A DNA stretch of 64,000 nt from Poriferisodalis sp965221945 (lineage in GTDB: Bacteria > Actinomycetota > Acidimicrobiia > Acidimicrobiales > Poriferisodalaceae). Every line of letters begins with the position of its first letter. Within the stretch, counting starts at the first letter, position 1. Shown here piece after piece: positions 50,228 through 60,100 of this stretch. Below the pieces are notes generated by a model. It worked only from the letters and a program-made list of their open reading frames with translations. It had not been told where the DNA came from and ran no database searches. The stretch covers positions 310,001-374,000 of the forward strand of contig NZ_OZ244925.1 of the NCBI RefSeq assembly GCF_965221945.1, given 5' to 3'. The position numbers and the translations under genes were made by a program.

Positions 50228-52083
50228 GCGCACTGACGGCCCCCGATGCGGCGACTCCCGATACGACCGCGGCCTCCGCGGCGGCGCCTCCCCGCCCTGT
50301 TTTCGCGCAGGACTGGCGTCGCATCGGACGGATGGGTGCTGTGGCTGTCCTCGGGCAGTTCTTCATCTCGCTGTCCAACATGCCGGTGCGGCTCGACGGC
50401 AGGACGATCATCGAGGGCTTGTTGAGCCTCGGCTACCTGTCGCTGGTCATCGTGCCGTTCGCAGTCGGGACTCGCGTCGGTCATCAAGTCCGTCGAGAGG
50501 GCGTTCCCTATCACGCAGCCGGCGCGCACGAAGTCGTCGGCGGCGCTGTCATTGGCGCGCTCGCGGGCGGCGGCCTGTCGCTGCTTGCGATCCTGATTGC
50601 CAACTTCGACATACGCGAGCCGCTCGTGAATTGGAGCCCGATCCTGGCCGATCTGCTGGCCTTCGGCCGGGGCACGGCATTCGCCGTCGTGATCTGGCTG
50701 ATCATCGGCGCAGCGATCGGCGCGGCGGGCGGGCTCCTGCGGGTCGTGCCGGCGGTTGCTCGGCGGGTCCTGTGGACAATGGTGCTCGCCGTCTTTGGAG
50801 CAGCGGTACTCGAGGCGCTGGTCGAGGACCTCGCCGAGGGCATGCACATCGACTCGGTGACGGACTGGTTCTACGCATCCAGGGGTGGCCTGACCATCAC
50901 GGGAGCGGTGGTCCTCGCTGCGGGATCCGGGGTTCTCGCGTTCGTCGGGCGCGGCCGGGTGCGCCGGGCACGAGCTCGTGTCGAGCTGCTCGAGGGCGCG
51001 GCACGCAGTAAGGCGAACCTCGTGCTGATTCTGGCAACCGCTGCGGTGCTGATCGTCCTGCCGATGTTTGCCGGCAAGCTCACCAACGAGTTGCTGGCCA
51101 ACGTGGGGCTCTTCGTGCTTCTGGCGCTCGGGCTCAACATCGTGGTCGGGCTCGCGGGAATCCTCGACCTCGGCTATGTGGCGTTCTTCGCTGTCGGCAG
51201 CTACAGCGCCGCAGTGCTGACCGCAGCGACATCGCCCAGGATCCACCCCGAGCTGCCGTGGTTCGTAGCCCTCATCGGCGTTGTTGTCCTGACGGGTCTG
51301 GTCGGGTTGTTCATCGGGGCGCCGGTCATCCGCATGCGCGGCGACTACCTCGCCATCGTGACGCTGGGTTTCGGCGAGATCATCCGCCTGCTGTTCCTGT
51401 CGGACTGGCTGTCGGGATGGTTCGGAGGCTCGCAGGGAATCACCAACATCCCCGGGGCACAGATCTTCGGACTGGCCGAAGTGTCGGGCACCGATCCCCG
51501 CAGCGTGTTCTACCTCGTGCTCGCGTTCTGTGCGATCGCGATCTACGTGTCGTGGCGCCTGGAGCGCTCGCGCATCGGGCGGGCGTGGATGGCCGTGCGC
51601 GAGGACGAGACCGTGGCTGAGGCCATGGGCATCAACACGGTCAACGTCAAGCTGCTGGCATTCGTGGTGGGCGCGGTGCTCGGTTCGTTCAGCGGAGCGA
51701 TCTTCTCCGCCAAGGTGGGCTCGGTCTTCCCCGCCAGCTTCCTGATCCTCGTTTCGATCGTCATCCTGGTGGTGGTGATCTTCGGCGGGATGGGCAACAT
51801 CGTCGGCGTCATCGCCGGCTCGGCCGTCCTCATCGGTGTGCTCGGCGGGCCTAAGCAGCCCGGGCTTCTCGCCGAATTCTCCGAATTCAAGCTCTTGATC
51901 TATGGCGCCTTGCTCGTATGGATGATGTTGGCGCGGCCCGAGGGCCTCATCCCGAGCGTGCGCCGCACCCGAGAGTTGCATCAAGAAGAGATGGCCCAGG
52001 ACGCCTGGCTCCGGGGCCAGACAGAAGACGACGACCACGGCAACGGGGCTGACGCCAGTCGACCGGCAGGGGAGTCGGCGTGA
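50224..52083 (+). CDS. livM: branched-chain amino-acid ABC transporter permease (LivM-like) with extended membrane N-terminus
   Basis: A 619-residue protein. The LivM core starts near residue 265: NLVLILATAAVLIVLPMFAGKLTNELLANVGLFVLLALGLNIVVGLAGILDLGYVAFFAVGSYSAA, then MRGDYLAIVTLGFGEIIRLL and the coupling helix EDETVAEAMGINTVNVKLLAFVVGA. The preceding ~260 residues contain about six additional hydrophobic segments (VAVLGQFFISLSNMPVRLD, VGGAVIGALAGGGLSLLAILIA, FAVVIWLIIGAAIGAAGGLLRVVPAV) not found in ordinary ~320-residue LivM. The frame is continuous. The C-terminus carries a 40-residue acidic tail. It overlaps livH and livG by 4 nt each. Confidence 0.9.
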   Translation: MSALTAPDAATPDTTAASAAAPPRPVFAQDWRRIGRMGAVAVLGQFFISLSNMPVRLDGRTIIEGLLSLGYLSLVIVPFAVGTRVGHQVRREGVPYHAAGAHEVVGGAVIGALAGGGLSLLAILIANFDIREPLVNWSPILADLLAFGRGTAFAVVIWLIIGAAIGAAGGLLRVVPAVARRVLWTMVLAVFGAAVLEALVEDLAEGMHIDSVTDWFYASRGGLTITGAVVLAAGSGVLAFVGRGRVRRARARVELLEGAARSKANLVLILATAAVLIVLPMFAGKLTNELLANVGLFVLLALGLNIVVGLAGILDLGYVAFFAVGSYSAAVLTAATSPRIHPELPWFVALIGVVVLTGLVGLFIGAPVIRMRGDYLAIVTLGFGEIIRLLFLSDWLSGWFGGSQGITNIPGAQIFGLAEVSGTDPRSVFYLVLAFCAIAIYVSWRLERSRIGRAWMAVREDETVAEAMGINTVNVKLLAFVVGAVLGSFSGAIFSAKVGSVFPASFLILVSIVILVVVIFGGMGNIVGVIAGSAVLIGVLGGPKQPGLLAEFSEFKLLIYGALLVWMMLARPEGLIPSVRRTRELHQEEMAQDAWLRGQTEDDDHGNGADASRPAGESA

Positions 52084-52898
52084 GCGCGGCGACACAAACC
52101 GATGCCCCGGCGACCGAACCGATCCTCGAGACACGAGGGCTCAGCGTCGACTTCGGCGGCCTCAAGGCGCTCGCGGGATTGGACCTGGCTGTGTACCCGG
52201 GCGAGATCGTCTCGGTCATAGGACCGAACGGCGCAGGCAAGACCACGCTGTTCAACGCGATCAGTGCCACTGTGCCGGCCTCAGAGGGCGACATCCTGTT
52301 CGAGGGGCAGTCGCTGATCGGGCTCGATCCCAACCGCGTCACGTCGCGCGGCATCGCCAGGACGTTCCAGAACGTGCGGCTGTTCGCCAACATGACGGTG
52401 CTCGAGAACGTCATGGTCTCCCAGCACTGCCGGACCAGCCAGAACGTTGTGGGAGCGCTGCTGTGGACGAAGGCCTTTCGTCGCGAGGAGGAAGAGATTC
52501 GCCGGCGCGGCGAAGAGGTGCTGTCGTTCTTCGGCCATCGACTCGTGGGCTACCGCTTCCACCAGCCTGCCTTCACCCTGTCGTATGCCAACCGTCGCCG
52601 CCTAGAGATCGCCCGTGCGATGGCCACGCAACCCAAGCTGATCCTGCTTGACGAGCCCGTGGCGGGTATGAACCCCACTGAGTCGGCCGAGCTCACCGGC
52701 CTGATCGGGCGACTGCGTGATGAGTGGGGGTACGCGATCGTTGTGATCGAGCACGACATGGAAGTGGTCCGGGAAGTCTCCGACCGTGTCGTCGTGCTTG
52801 ACCACGGAGAGAAGATCGCCGAGGGCGACTACAGCGACGTGTCGGTTGATCCACAAGTCATTGAGGCCTATCTGGGCCATGGCGCGGCGGCCTCATGA
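52080..52898 (+). CDS. livG: branched-chain amino-acid ABC transporter ATPase (LivG-like)
   Basis: A 272-residue ATPase. Walker A is GPNGAGKTT, the LivG-specific TSRGIARTFQNVRLFANMTVLENVMV follows, and Walker B is KLILLDEPVAGMNPTE. The signature motif is degenerate: the usual LSYG appears as LSYANRRRLEIARAM. The switch histidine is in VIEHDMEVV. It starts at GTG 52080 within the livM stop. The C-terminal VIEAYLGHG is the usual LivG ending, and livF follows after 40 bp. Confidence 0.93.
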   Translation: MSAATQTDAPATEPILETRGLSVDFGGLKALAGLDLAVYPGEIVSVIGPNGAGKTTLFNAISATVPASEGDILFEGQSLIGLDPNRVTSRGIARTFQNVRLFANMTVLENVMVSQHCRTSQNVVGALLWTKAFRREEEEIRRRGEEVLSFFGHRLVGYRFHQPAFTLSYANRRRLEIARAMATQPKLILLDEPVAGMNPTESAELTGLIGRLRDEWGYAIVVIEHDMEVVREVSDRVVVLDHGEKIAEGDYSDVSVDPQVIEAYLGHGAAAS

Positions 52899-52938
52899 GC
52901 AGGTCACGCTCCGCGAGCGGGACAAGGGCGAGCCGGCC

Positions 52939-53709
52939 ATGAGCGCGCCGGAGTCGGACCCGACCGTTCCGCTCCTTGAGATGCGTCAGGTGAACGCTCA
53001 CTACGGCGCAGTGCACGCGTTGCGCGACGTCGACTTGGCCATCTACGAGGGCGAGCTGGTGTGCTTGCTCGGCGGCAACGCCAGTGGCAAGTCGACGACG
53101 CTGAAGACCCTGCTCGGCATGCTCAAGCCCACATCGGGAGAAGTGGTGCTCGACGGCGAGGTCGTGAACGACCGCCCGACCAGCTACCGGGTCGCCCGCG
53201 GCGTCACGATGGTTCCGGAGAACCGGAGGCTGTTCAAGCGACTGACCGTGCGGGAGAATCTGCAACTGGGCGCGTACCTGCGCAACGACAGCGACGGCAT
53301 AGCGACCGATCTGGAGCATGTCTTCGAATTGTTTCCCCGCGTGAAGGAGCGTCTCGGCCAGAAGGCCGGAACGCTGTCGGGAGGCGAGCAGCAGATGGTG
53401 GCCATTGGTCGGGCGCTCATGTCCCAGCCGCGGGTGCTGTTGATGGACGAGCCCTCGATGGGGCTTGCGCCGGCACTGGTGCAACAGAACTTCGAGCTGA
53501 TCGCCCAGATTCACGAAGCCGGCATGACGGTGTTCATGGTCGAGCAGAACGCCAACATGGCGCTCTCGATCGCCGACCGGGGCTGGGTGCTGCAAACCGG
53601 CCGAGTCGTACTCGACGACACCGCCGAGGCGCTCCTGGCGAACCCAGCCCTGCGCACGTCCTATCTGGGCGGTGGCTCCGACGGCACACCGTCCGGAGAC
53701 TCGGCATAG
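52939..53709 (+). CDS. livF: branched-chain amino-acid ABC transporter ATPase (LivF-like)
   Basis: A 256-residue ATPase. Walker A is an unusual GGNASGKST where LivF normally has GxNGAGKTT. The rest is canonical: PENRRLFKRLTVRENLQLGAY, signature LSGGEQQMVAIGRAL, Walker B VLLMDEPSMGLAP, and switch histidine position VEQNANMAL (Gln/Asn as usual for LivF). ATG 52939 aligns with the family start; in-frame ATGs at 52879 and earlier overlap livG. It is the last gene of the Liv operon; the next gene starts 26 bp later and may be read through. Confidence 0.92.
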   Translation: MSAPESDPTVPLLEMRQVNAHYGAVHALRDVDLAIYEGELVCLLGGNASGKSTTLKTLLGMLKPTSGEVVLDGEVVNDRPTSYRVARGVTMVPENRRLFKRLTVRENLQLGAYLRNDSDGIATDLEHVFELFPRVKERLGQKAGTLSGGEQQMVAIGRALMSQPRVLLMDEPSMGLAPALVQQNFELIAQIHEAGMTVFMVEQNANMALSIADRGWVLQTGRVVLDDTAEALLANPALRTSYLGGGSDGTPSGDSA

Positions 53710-53734
53710 AAGCGTCGCTGCTAGGACTTTGCCC

Positions 53735-54601
53735 GTGAGCGAGGCACCCCAGGAGGCCGTTACCGGAATCCTGCACCCTGGGACCATGGGCGTGACCGTT
53801 GGAGCTGCGTGCTCGGGCACCGTGCTGTGGGCCAGCGAGGGCCGTTCGGACGCGACCCGCCAGCGAGCAGCCGACGCTGGTCTCGTTGACGTGGGCGACC
53901 TCGCATCGATGGTCGCCACCGCAGACATGGTGATCTCGGTCTGCCCGCCCCATGGGGCCGAGGCACTGGCTGACACCGTGGCCGATACGGGCTTCGCAGG
54001 CTGCTACGTGGACGCGAACGCAGTGTCGCCCACGACGGCCCACAAGATCGGAGCGCTCTTCGAGGACTTCGTCGACGGCAGCCTGATCGGCCCACCGGCG
54101 ACGAAGCCCGGCACAACCCGGCTCTATCTGTCGGGCTCTCACGCTGAGGGTGTAGCCGCCCGCTTCGAGGGTTCCGCACTGGAGCCTCGCGTCCTGCAGG
54201 GAGGCGAAACGGGTGCCGCATCGGCGTTGAAGATGGCCTATGCATCGTGGACCAAGGGCACCAGCGCCCTGTTGATGTCGGTGGCTGCACTCGCTGCGGC
54301 TGAGGGCGTGGCTGATGAGCTGTCTGCCGAGTGGGCGCTGTCGCAGAGCGGCTTGTCACAGCGACTGTCGTACACCGCAATCGCAGTGGGTCCCAAAGCG
54401 TGGCGCTGGACGGGTGAGATGGACGAGATCGCAGACACGTTCGCTGCGGCAGGTCTCCCCGACGGCTTTCACCGCGCCGCGAGCGAGGTGTTCGAGCGTC
54501 TTGGGGTCTTCAAGGAGGCCCGAGGGGCCTCCGTCGAGCGAATGATCGCGGCCCTGCTGGGCTCAGCAGCGACGTCGACGGACGGCGACGAGCAGGCCTA
54601 G
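53735..54601 (+). CDS. NAD(P)-dependent oxidoreductase, 6-phosphogluconate-dehydrogenase-like N-domain with DUF1932
   Basis: A 288-residue protein of the beta-hydroxyacid-dehydrogenase-like superfamily. The N-terminal loop GILHPGTMGVTVGAA is a divergent GxGxMG. ADMVISVCPPHGAEALADTVADTGF and YVDANAVSPTTAHKIG follow the family pattern. The C-terminal all-helical half (GAASALKMAYASWTKGTSALLMS) resembles DUF1932, with the catalytic lysine in ALKMAYAS. Substrate unknown. Start GTG 53735. It is convergent with the following LLM gene, and the stop codons overlap. Confidence 0.82.
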   Translation: MSEAPQEAVTGILHPGTMGVTVGAACSGTVLWASEGRSDATRQRAADAGLVDVGDLASMVATADMVISVCPPHGAEALADTVADTGFAGCYVDANAVSPTTAHKIGALFEDFVDGSLIGPPATKPGTTRLYLSGSHAEGVAARFEGSALEPRVLQGGETGAASALKMAYASWTKGTSALLMSVAALAAAEGVADELSAEWALSQSGLSQRLSYTAIAVGPKAWRWTGEMDEIADTFAAAGLPDGFHRAASEVFERLGVFKEARGASVERMIAALLGSAATSTDGDEQA

Positions 54602-55494
54602 TTCTGCAGCGGCAGAACGGCGTTTGCGACGCCCTCGAGTTCTTCGAACCAGTCCTCGGGCTCACCGACCAGGATCGGCACGAACTTCGACGCGCCCACC
54701 TCGATGAAGCGCTGCAGTTGGTCCCTCAGGCCGTCCCAGCCGGTCGGGATGATCTCGCCTGGGTCGATGCCGGGGGCACGCCGTTCGAGGATTGCCTTGT
54801 ATCCGGCGCTCATCTCGCCCTGGGTGTAGGGGACGAGGACGCCGAAGTGCTCAGGGTCTATCCAGCGCTCGTGTTCGTCGGCGGCCTCGTTCACGATCTT
54901 CCAGCCGGCGGCCGCGATGTCGGGCGTGCAGAACGACGGCAGCCATCCGTCGCCGAAGCGCCCGCAGCGGCGTAGCTCGACATCCGCCGCTCCGCCCAGC
55001 CAGATGTCCATGGGCTTCTGGGCCGGCTTGGGCGCCAGTGTCACGTCGTCGTAGTGGTACCAGTCACCGTGGTGAGTGACGGGCTCGTCCTCCCAGAAGC
55101 GCTTCAGCAACGGAAGGGCCTCGTTGAACATCTTCGCCCGCTGGCGTCGCTCGACGCCGAATGCGGCCTGCTCGTGCACATCGGCCACCCCTAGGCCGAA
55201 CGCAGGCAGCAGGCGGCCGTCGGACAGCCGATCCAGGCTGGCGAGCTCTTTGGCCAGCACGGCGAGGTTCCGGCCGGGCAGCACGAGCACTGACATGCCG
55301 AACTTCATGCGCTTGGAGCGGCCTGCCGCATACGCGAGGCCCACGATCGGGTCGGGACATTCGCCGCCGAGCCGCTCGCTCAGCCACAAGGAGTCGAAGC
55401 CCAAGTCCTCCAGCGCGTCCACGAACGGGTCGAAGGTGGCATGGTCGTTGGTGAAGCTGCGCGTGCCTAGCCCGAAGCCGATGCGGATCTTCAT
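54598..55494 (-). CDS. LLM-class F420-dependent oxidoreductase
   Basis: A 298-residue luciferase-like barrel. KIRIGFGLGTRSFTNDHATFDPFVDALEDLGFDSLWLSERLG starts the barrel. KFGMSVLVLPGRNLAVLAKELASLDRLSDGRLLPAFGLGV is the conserved core, and WLGGAADVELRRCGRFGDGWLPSF a later family block. It resembles mycobacterial probable F420-dependent oxidoreductases of undetermined substrate. ATG 55494 is preferred over ATG 55503 because a TAGCGT hexamer stands 7 nt before it. Fourth LLM protein in the window; each belongs to a different subgroup. Confidence 0.87.
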   Translation of the reverse strand: MKIRIGFGLGTRSFTNDHATFDPFVDALEDLGFDSLWLSERLGGECPDPIVGLAYAAGRSKRMKFGMSVLVLPGRNLAVLAKELASLDRLSDGRLLPAFGLGVADVHEQAAFGVERRQRAKMFNEALPLLKRFWEDEPVTHHGDWYHYDDVTLAPKPAQKPMDIWLGGAADVELRRCGRFGDGWLPSFCTPDIAAAGWKIVNEAADEHERWIDPEHFGVLVPYTQGEMSAGYKAILERRAPGIDPGEIIPTGWDGLRDQLQRFIEVGASKFVPILVGEPEDWFEELEGVANAVLPLQN

Positions 55495-55501
55495 GGCACC
55501 C

Positions 55502-55507
55502 ACGCTA
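55502..55507 (-). promoter_or_regulatory. -10-like hexamer for LLM oxidoreductase
   Basis: Minus-strand TAGCGT, 7 nt before the ATG at 55494. Confidence 0.5.
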
Positions 55508-55624
55508 GGGCACTATGCCCGTGTCAGGCCCGGGCAACTTTCTATTCGCACTTCCCATTCGAACTTCACAGGGCCGTACGCTCAGGCACCGGAGTCCCAC
55601 CCCAGCGCCAGAACAGGAATGTCG

Positions 55625-56419
55625 ATGAGTGAGACCGCAGCGAACGGGCAGATCGACCTGACCTCGCCGTTCCGGCTGGATGGGCAGGTGTGCCTGGTGA
55701 CGGGCGCATCGAGCGGCTTCGGCGTGCGGTTCGCTGAGGTGTTCGCGGCAGCGGGGGCCAAGGTGGTGGTGGCTGCCCGGCGAGCGGACCGGCTTGAAGC
55801 GCTGGCCTCGCAGCTGCCAGACGCGCTGGCGATCTCCTGCGATGTCGGCGACGACGACGCCTGCCGCGATCTTGTCGCACGGACCGTTGACCACTACGGG
55901 CAGGTCGACATACTGGTCAACAACGCCGGTGTGAGCGATGCCATCAACCCTGGAGAACAGGCCGACGTCGAGAGCTTCCGGCACGTCGTCGACATCAACC
56001 TGAACGCGTGCTTCCTGCTGGCCGGGCTCGCCGCCGCCGACATCATCGGCCGGGAGGCCACCGGCAGCATCATCAACGTGGCCTCGGTGCACGGCCACGT
56101 GGCATCGGCCCCGAACCTGCAGCCCGCTTACGCGGCATCCAAGGCGGGCCTGGTCAATCTCACTCGCGACCTTGCCGTGCAATGGGCCACTCGGGGCGTG
56201 CGGGTCAACGCTTTATGCCCTGGCTACTTCGAGACTGAGCTGACGGCGCCGATGTTCGATGACGACCGTTCGATGGCCTGGATCAGCCGCAACTCCCCGA
56301 TGCGGCGACCCGGCGCGCCGCACGAGCTCGACGGTGCGCTGCTGTTCCTGGCCAGTGACGCCAGCAGTTACGTCACGGGCAGTTCGCTGATGGTGGACGG
56401 GGGCTGGACCGCCCGATGA
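55625..56419 (+). CDS. short-chain dehydrogenase/reductase (SDR)
   Basis: A 264-residue SDR. The cofactor loop is TGASSGFGVRFA, and ARR after beta-2 favours NADP(H). NNAGVSD, NVASVHGHV and YAASKAGLVN (catalytic Tyr/Lys) are present, and the C-terminus is LMVDGGWTAR. It resembles 3-oxoacyl-ACP reductase/gluconate 5-dehydrogenase-like SDRs; substrate unknown. ATG 55625 has AGGA 6 nt upstream; ATG 55619, two codons earlier, is possible. The long upstream frame overlaps the LLM gene on the other strand and is a shadow. Confidence 0.9.
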   Translation: MSETAANGQIDLTSPFRLDGQVCLVTGASSGFGVRFAEVFAAAGAKVVVAARRADRLEALASQLPDALAISCDVGDDDACRDLVARTVDHYGQVDILVNNAGVSDAINPGEQADVESFRHVVDINLNACFLLAGLAAADIIGREATGSIINVASVHGHVASAPNLQPAYAASKAGLVNLTRDLAVQWATRGVRVNALCPGYFETELTAPMFDDDRSMAWISRNSPMRRPGAPHELDGALLFLASDASSYVTGSSLMVDGGWTAR

Positions 56420-56459
56420 CCCTCACGCCCCGAGGGAGCCCGCGACGCTGGAGCGCACC

Positions 56460-57047
56460 TTGAGCTGGCTGGACATGTCGAGACTGCGAGTCGGGGCGGC
56501 CGCATTGGTCGCAGCATTCGGCGGCGGCATGTGGTGGGCATCGGGCCGCCGCCGCCGTACGTGGCGTACCGATGCGCTGACCGGCGTTGCCACCCGCGAC
56601 GGGGCGCTTCGTCACCTGCGTTCTGAGTTGGTTCGCTCGGCGCGTACCGGCCGGGTGGTCGGTGTGGCGTTCTGCGACGTCGATGCTTTCAAGCTTGTGA
56701 ACGACCAACATGGCCATCTCGCTGGCGATCTCGTGCTCGTCACGGTGGCGCACTGCATCCGTGACGCAGTGCGACCCTCCGATGTCGTGGCCCGTGTCGG
56801 CGGGGACGAATTCGTGGTCGTGTGCGGCGGCCTGCGCAGCTCTGAGGACATGGGAGTCGTCACCGAGCGCCTGCATGCGGCGCTGGACTGCGCCTCCGCA
56901 GGGAGCGACGCCTCCAACCTGCTGCACGAGATGAGTGTCACCGTCAGCATCGGCAGCGCAACTGGCCGCGGCGGCGACGCGACGCCCGGGGCGTTGATTC
57001 ACGCAGCCGACCGGTCGATGTACCGCCAGAAGGGCCGGCGGCCCTGA
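56460..57047 (+). CDS. GGDEF domain diguanylate cyclase
   Basis: A 195-residue protein: one N-terminal hydrophobic segment (LRVGAAALVAAFGGGMWWASG, about 9-29) and then a nearly complete GGDEF domain (from ~36: DALTGVATRDGALRHL; DVDAFKLVNDQHGHLAGD; RVGGDEFVVVCGG; VTVSIGSA; ADRSMYRQKGR). The GGDEF active-site motif is intact, so c-di-GMP synthesis is expected. No RxxD inhibitory site is evident, and there is no sensor domain beyond the membrane anchor. The start is TTG 56460 with GGAG 6 nt upstream; ATG 56475 is an alternative. Confidence 0.88.
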   Translation: MSWLDMSRLRVGAAALVAAFGGGMWWASGRRRRTWRTDALTGVATRDGALRHLRSELVRSARTGRVVGVAFCDVDAFKLVNDQHGHLAGDLVLVTVAHCIRDAVRPSDVVARVGGDEFVVVCGGLRSSEDMGVVTERLHAALDCASAGSDASNLLHEMSVTVSIGSATGRGGDATPGALIHAADRSMYRQKGRRP

Positions 57048-57098
57048 CCCCGCCCACGCCGTCACGGACCACACACGGCGCCCGACCAGGTCACACGT

Positions 57099-57120
57099 TG
57101 TGTCACAGCGAGGTGACACA
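57099..57120. promoter_or_regulatory. inverted repeat at the R-M gene start (operator candidate)
   Basis: TGTGTCAC (57099-57106), AGCGAG, GTGACACA (57113-57120): a perfect 8-bp inverted repeat ending 9 nt before GTG 57130. A second smaller dyad CACA-CGT-TGTG (57093-57103) overlaps its left arm. Confidence 0.55.
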
Positions 57121-57129
57121 CTCGCTCCC

Positions 57130-60100
57130 GTGGCGACGAGAGGCGAGCTGAGCGCAGACGATCCAGTCTTCGTTGAACTGGCTAACGAATTGCTCCATTG
57201 GCACGGCACCGCGGCACACGAGGACAACATCCGGTCCGCAGTGCGCAACTTCCTAGTAGGGACTGGCCTGACTGAGTTCTACGAGGTGCAATCTGAAGCG
57301 AGCCCCGACCCTCAGCGCATCGCCCGACGCCGCGTTGATCTTGTGTTGTCGGATGCCTTGGTCGAAGTCAAGACGCGCATCGGCACAGCGGCAGACGCGG
57401 CGATGCCTGCTGCTGAACACGTGGCTCAACTCGACGGCTATCTCGAAGACTCGCCCGATGTAAACCTCGGAGTTCTCACCGATGGACGCCATTGGCTGCG
57501 CCGCACAACCGGACAGCCTGACGTACCAACGGGGTATCCCTGGGCGTTCACCTTGGACCAGGCCGGCCGAGGAGTCGAGCTCTATCGCTGGCTCAACGAG
57601 TACATCTTCAGCGGTCAACGTTCGAAGCCTGTGACCGCGAACACGGTAGGCACCGAGTTCGGCCCGGCCAGTCCGGTGTTTGCCACCCACATCGAGCTGA
57701 TTCGGCGGCTGTTCGAGCAGCACGGAGAAGACCGCACCGTTGCGATCAAGTACGACCTGTGGCAGGAACTGCTGGAGGTTGCCCTCGGAGAGATCGTCGG
57801 GGCCGGGGCGACTGAGTCGCTGCACAGTTTGTTCGTCCGGCACACGTACTTGGTGACCATGATCGGCATGATTACCCAAGCCACATACGGCGTAGACATC
57901 GAACGCCTCTCCGCGTACGAACCAGCAGACCTGCTCATCGGGCGACGGTTTGCCGCCGACACCGGTCTCAATGGTGTGATCGAATCGGACTTCTTCACAT
58001 GGCTGGCCGAAGTTGACGGCGGTGTCGACGTCATCCGGGAAATGACTGCGTGGGTGGCCTCCTACGACTGGTCGGGTGCCGAATTGGGTTTGGCGTCCAC
58101 GCTGTACCAGAGCGTCATCCCTGCAGCTGAGCGCGAGCAGTTGGGTGAGTACTACACGCCCGATTGGCTCGCCGAGGCGATGGTCCGCCAAGCCGTCGAG
58201 GACCCACTCGCACAACGAGTCCTCGACCCGGCGTGCGGCTCAGGGAGCTTCCTTGTCGCCGCGATTCGACACCTGCTCGATGCTGCGAACGAGGCGAACT
58301 TGGCGCCGAGTGAGACGCTCGCAAAGCTCCGCCGCAACATCATCGGCGTGGACGTGCACCCCGTGGCCGTTCACCTTGCCCGTTCGGAATGGGTTCTGGC
58401 CTCACGCGATGCGATCGCGGATGCGACGGATCGCCCTGACTTCGCGCCGCCCGTCTATCTAGGGGATTCCCTGCAGATGATCACCCGTGCCGAGGGAATG
58501 TTGGGTCAGGTCGAAGTCAGCATTCCGGTCACCGGGGATCCGCTACGGCGCGAGCTGCGATTTCCACGGTCCCTCATCGAACGGCCCGAGATGTTCGATG
58601 CAGCCATGGAGCACGTCGCCGCGCAGGTTCGGATCGGCGGTGATTCCCGTCAAGCGCTTGTTGACGCGGGAATTCCCGAGGACGAGCGCTTGGCGCTGGA
58701 ACCGACACTTGACCTCTTGAACGACCTTCACGCTGAGGGCCGCGATCACATCTGGAGCTACTACACGCGCAACGTAGTACGGCCCCTTGTGCTCGCAGAA
58801 GAGGCTGTCGATGTCGTAATCGGCAATCCGCCTTGGATCACGTACAACCAGACCGTCGACCGCCTGGGTGCTCGCCTGCGGGATCTCAGCGTCGGCTACG
58901 GCATCTGGGACGGCGCCCAATTCGCGACCAATGCTGATCTCGCAGCGCTTTTCTTTACCCGCTGCGCGGACCTCTATCTCGCTCCCGGCGGCGTTTGTGC
59001 CATGGTCATGCCGCATTCAGCCCTTGCTCAGGGCCATTACGCGAAGTGGCGAACTGGACGCTGGATGGGGTCCGTTGCGCCACTCAACATGAATCTCGCG
59101 CATTTGACTCCGTGGGACTTGGAGCCACTCGAACCGAACAGCTTCTTCCCGGTGCCCGCCTGCGTCGTGTACGGCAGTCGGACGGAGTCCAGCAGCGATC
59201 TCCCGCCAGAAGTCGAGCAGTGGATTGGTCAACCAGGTTCTGTTGACGTCCAGCGATCTTTATCCCGACTGGTACGCGACGAAGGATTTCAGTCGCCATA
59301 TGCGGGGCGTGTGCGCAACGGCGCGACGATTTTTCCGAGGCGCTTGTTTTTTGTCGAGGAAACACCTCTGGTTGGGCCTGTCGCCGCTGCGGGGACGATT
59401 CGAGTCAGCCCCCATAGTGAGCTAGCGAGTCGAGAGCCTTGGAGTTCTCTCGACCTCGCCGACATCACACAGCAAACCGTCGAGACTGATCATTTGTTTG
59501 ATGTGGCTCTGGGGGCGAGCATCGCCCCGTTCTTTTTCTTACGCACATTTCCGGCTCTCCTGCCATTTGTATCTGATGAGAGTCTTGAGTGGTTGCCTTC
59601 TGACGCCACTCGGATCGATCCGGCATCGCTCTTGCCACGAATGCGGGAGCGCTGGGCATATGTGTCCGACGTCTGGGAACAACGCCGGGCGATGACTCTC
59701 GCTCGCCGGCTCGACTACGTACATGCACTGTCAGCGCAGTTGGAGTGGCGACTGACAATCGATGGAGTTCGCGCAATTCGAGTCATATACGCGTCATCAG
59801 GGCACCCCACAGCTGCAGTTTGCGATGACCCGAATGTCATCGTGGAGAACTCCCTCTATTGGATGCCTGTAGACACGCACGAAGAGGCCTACTACGTGTG
59901 CGGCATCATCAACTCCCTCTCGCTACGTGAACTTGTAGCCCCGTTCATGCCGAAGGGTCAGTTCGGCGTCCGGCACCTCCACACGCACCTCTGGAAATTG
60001 CCGATTCCGAGCTATGACAGCGGTAAGTCAGCGCACGTCGAACTGGCGCATGCGGCTGCGGAGGCCGCCGTGGGCGTAGAGAGCAGAATCGCCGCCGAGT

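Noticed and set aside
49963..52134. 723-residue minus-strand open frame
   Set aside because: Antisense to livH/livM, Asp/His/Gln/Arg-rich low-complexity translation, typical shadow frame.
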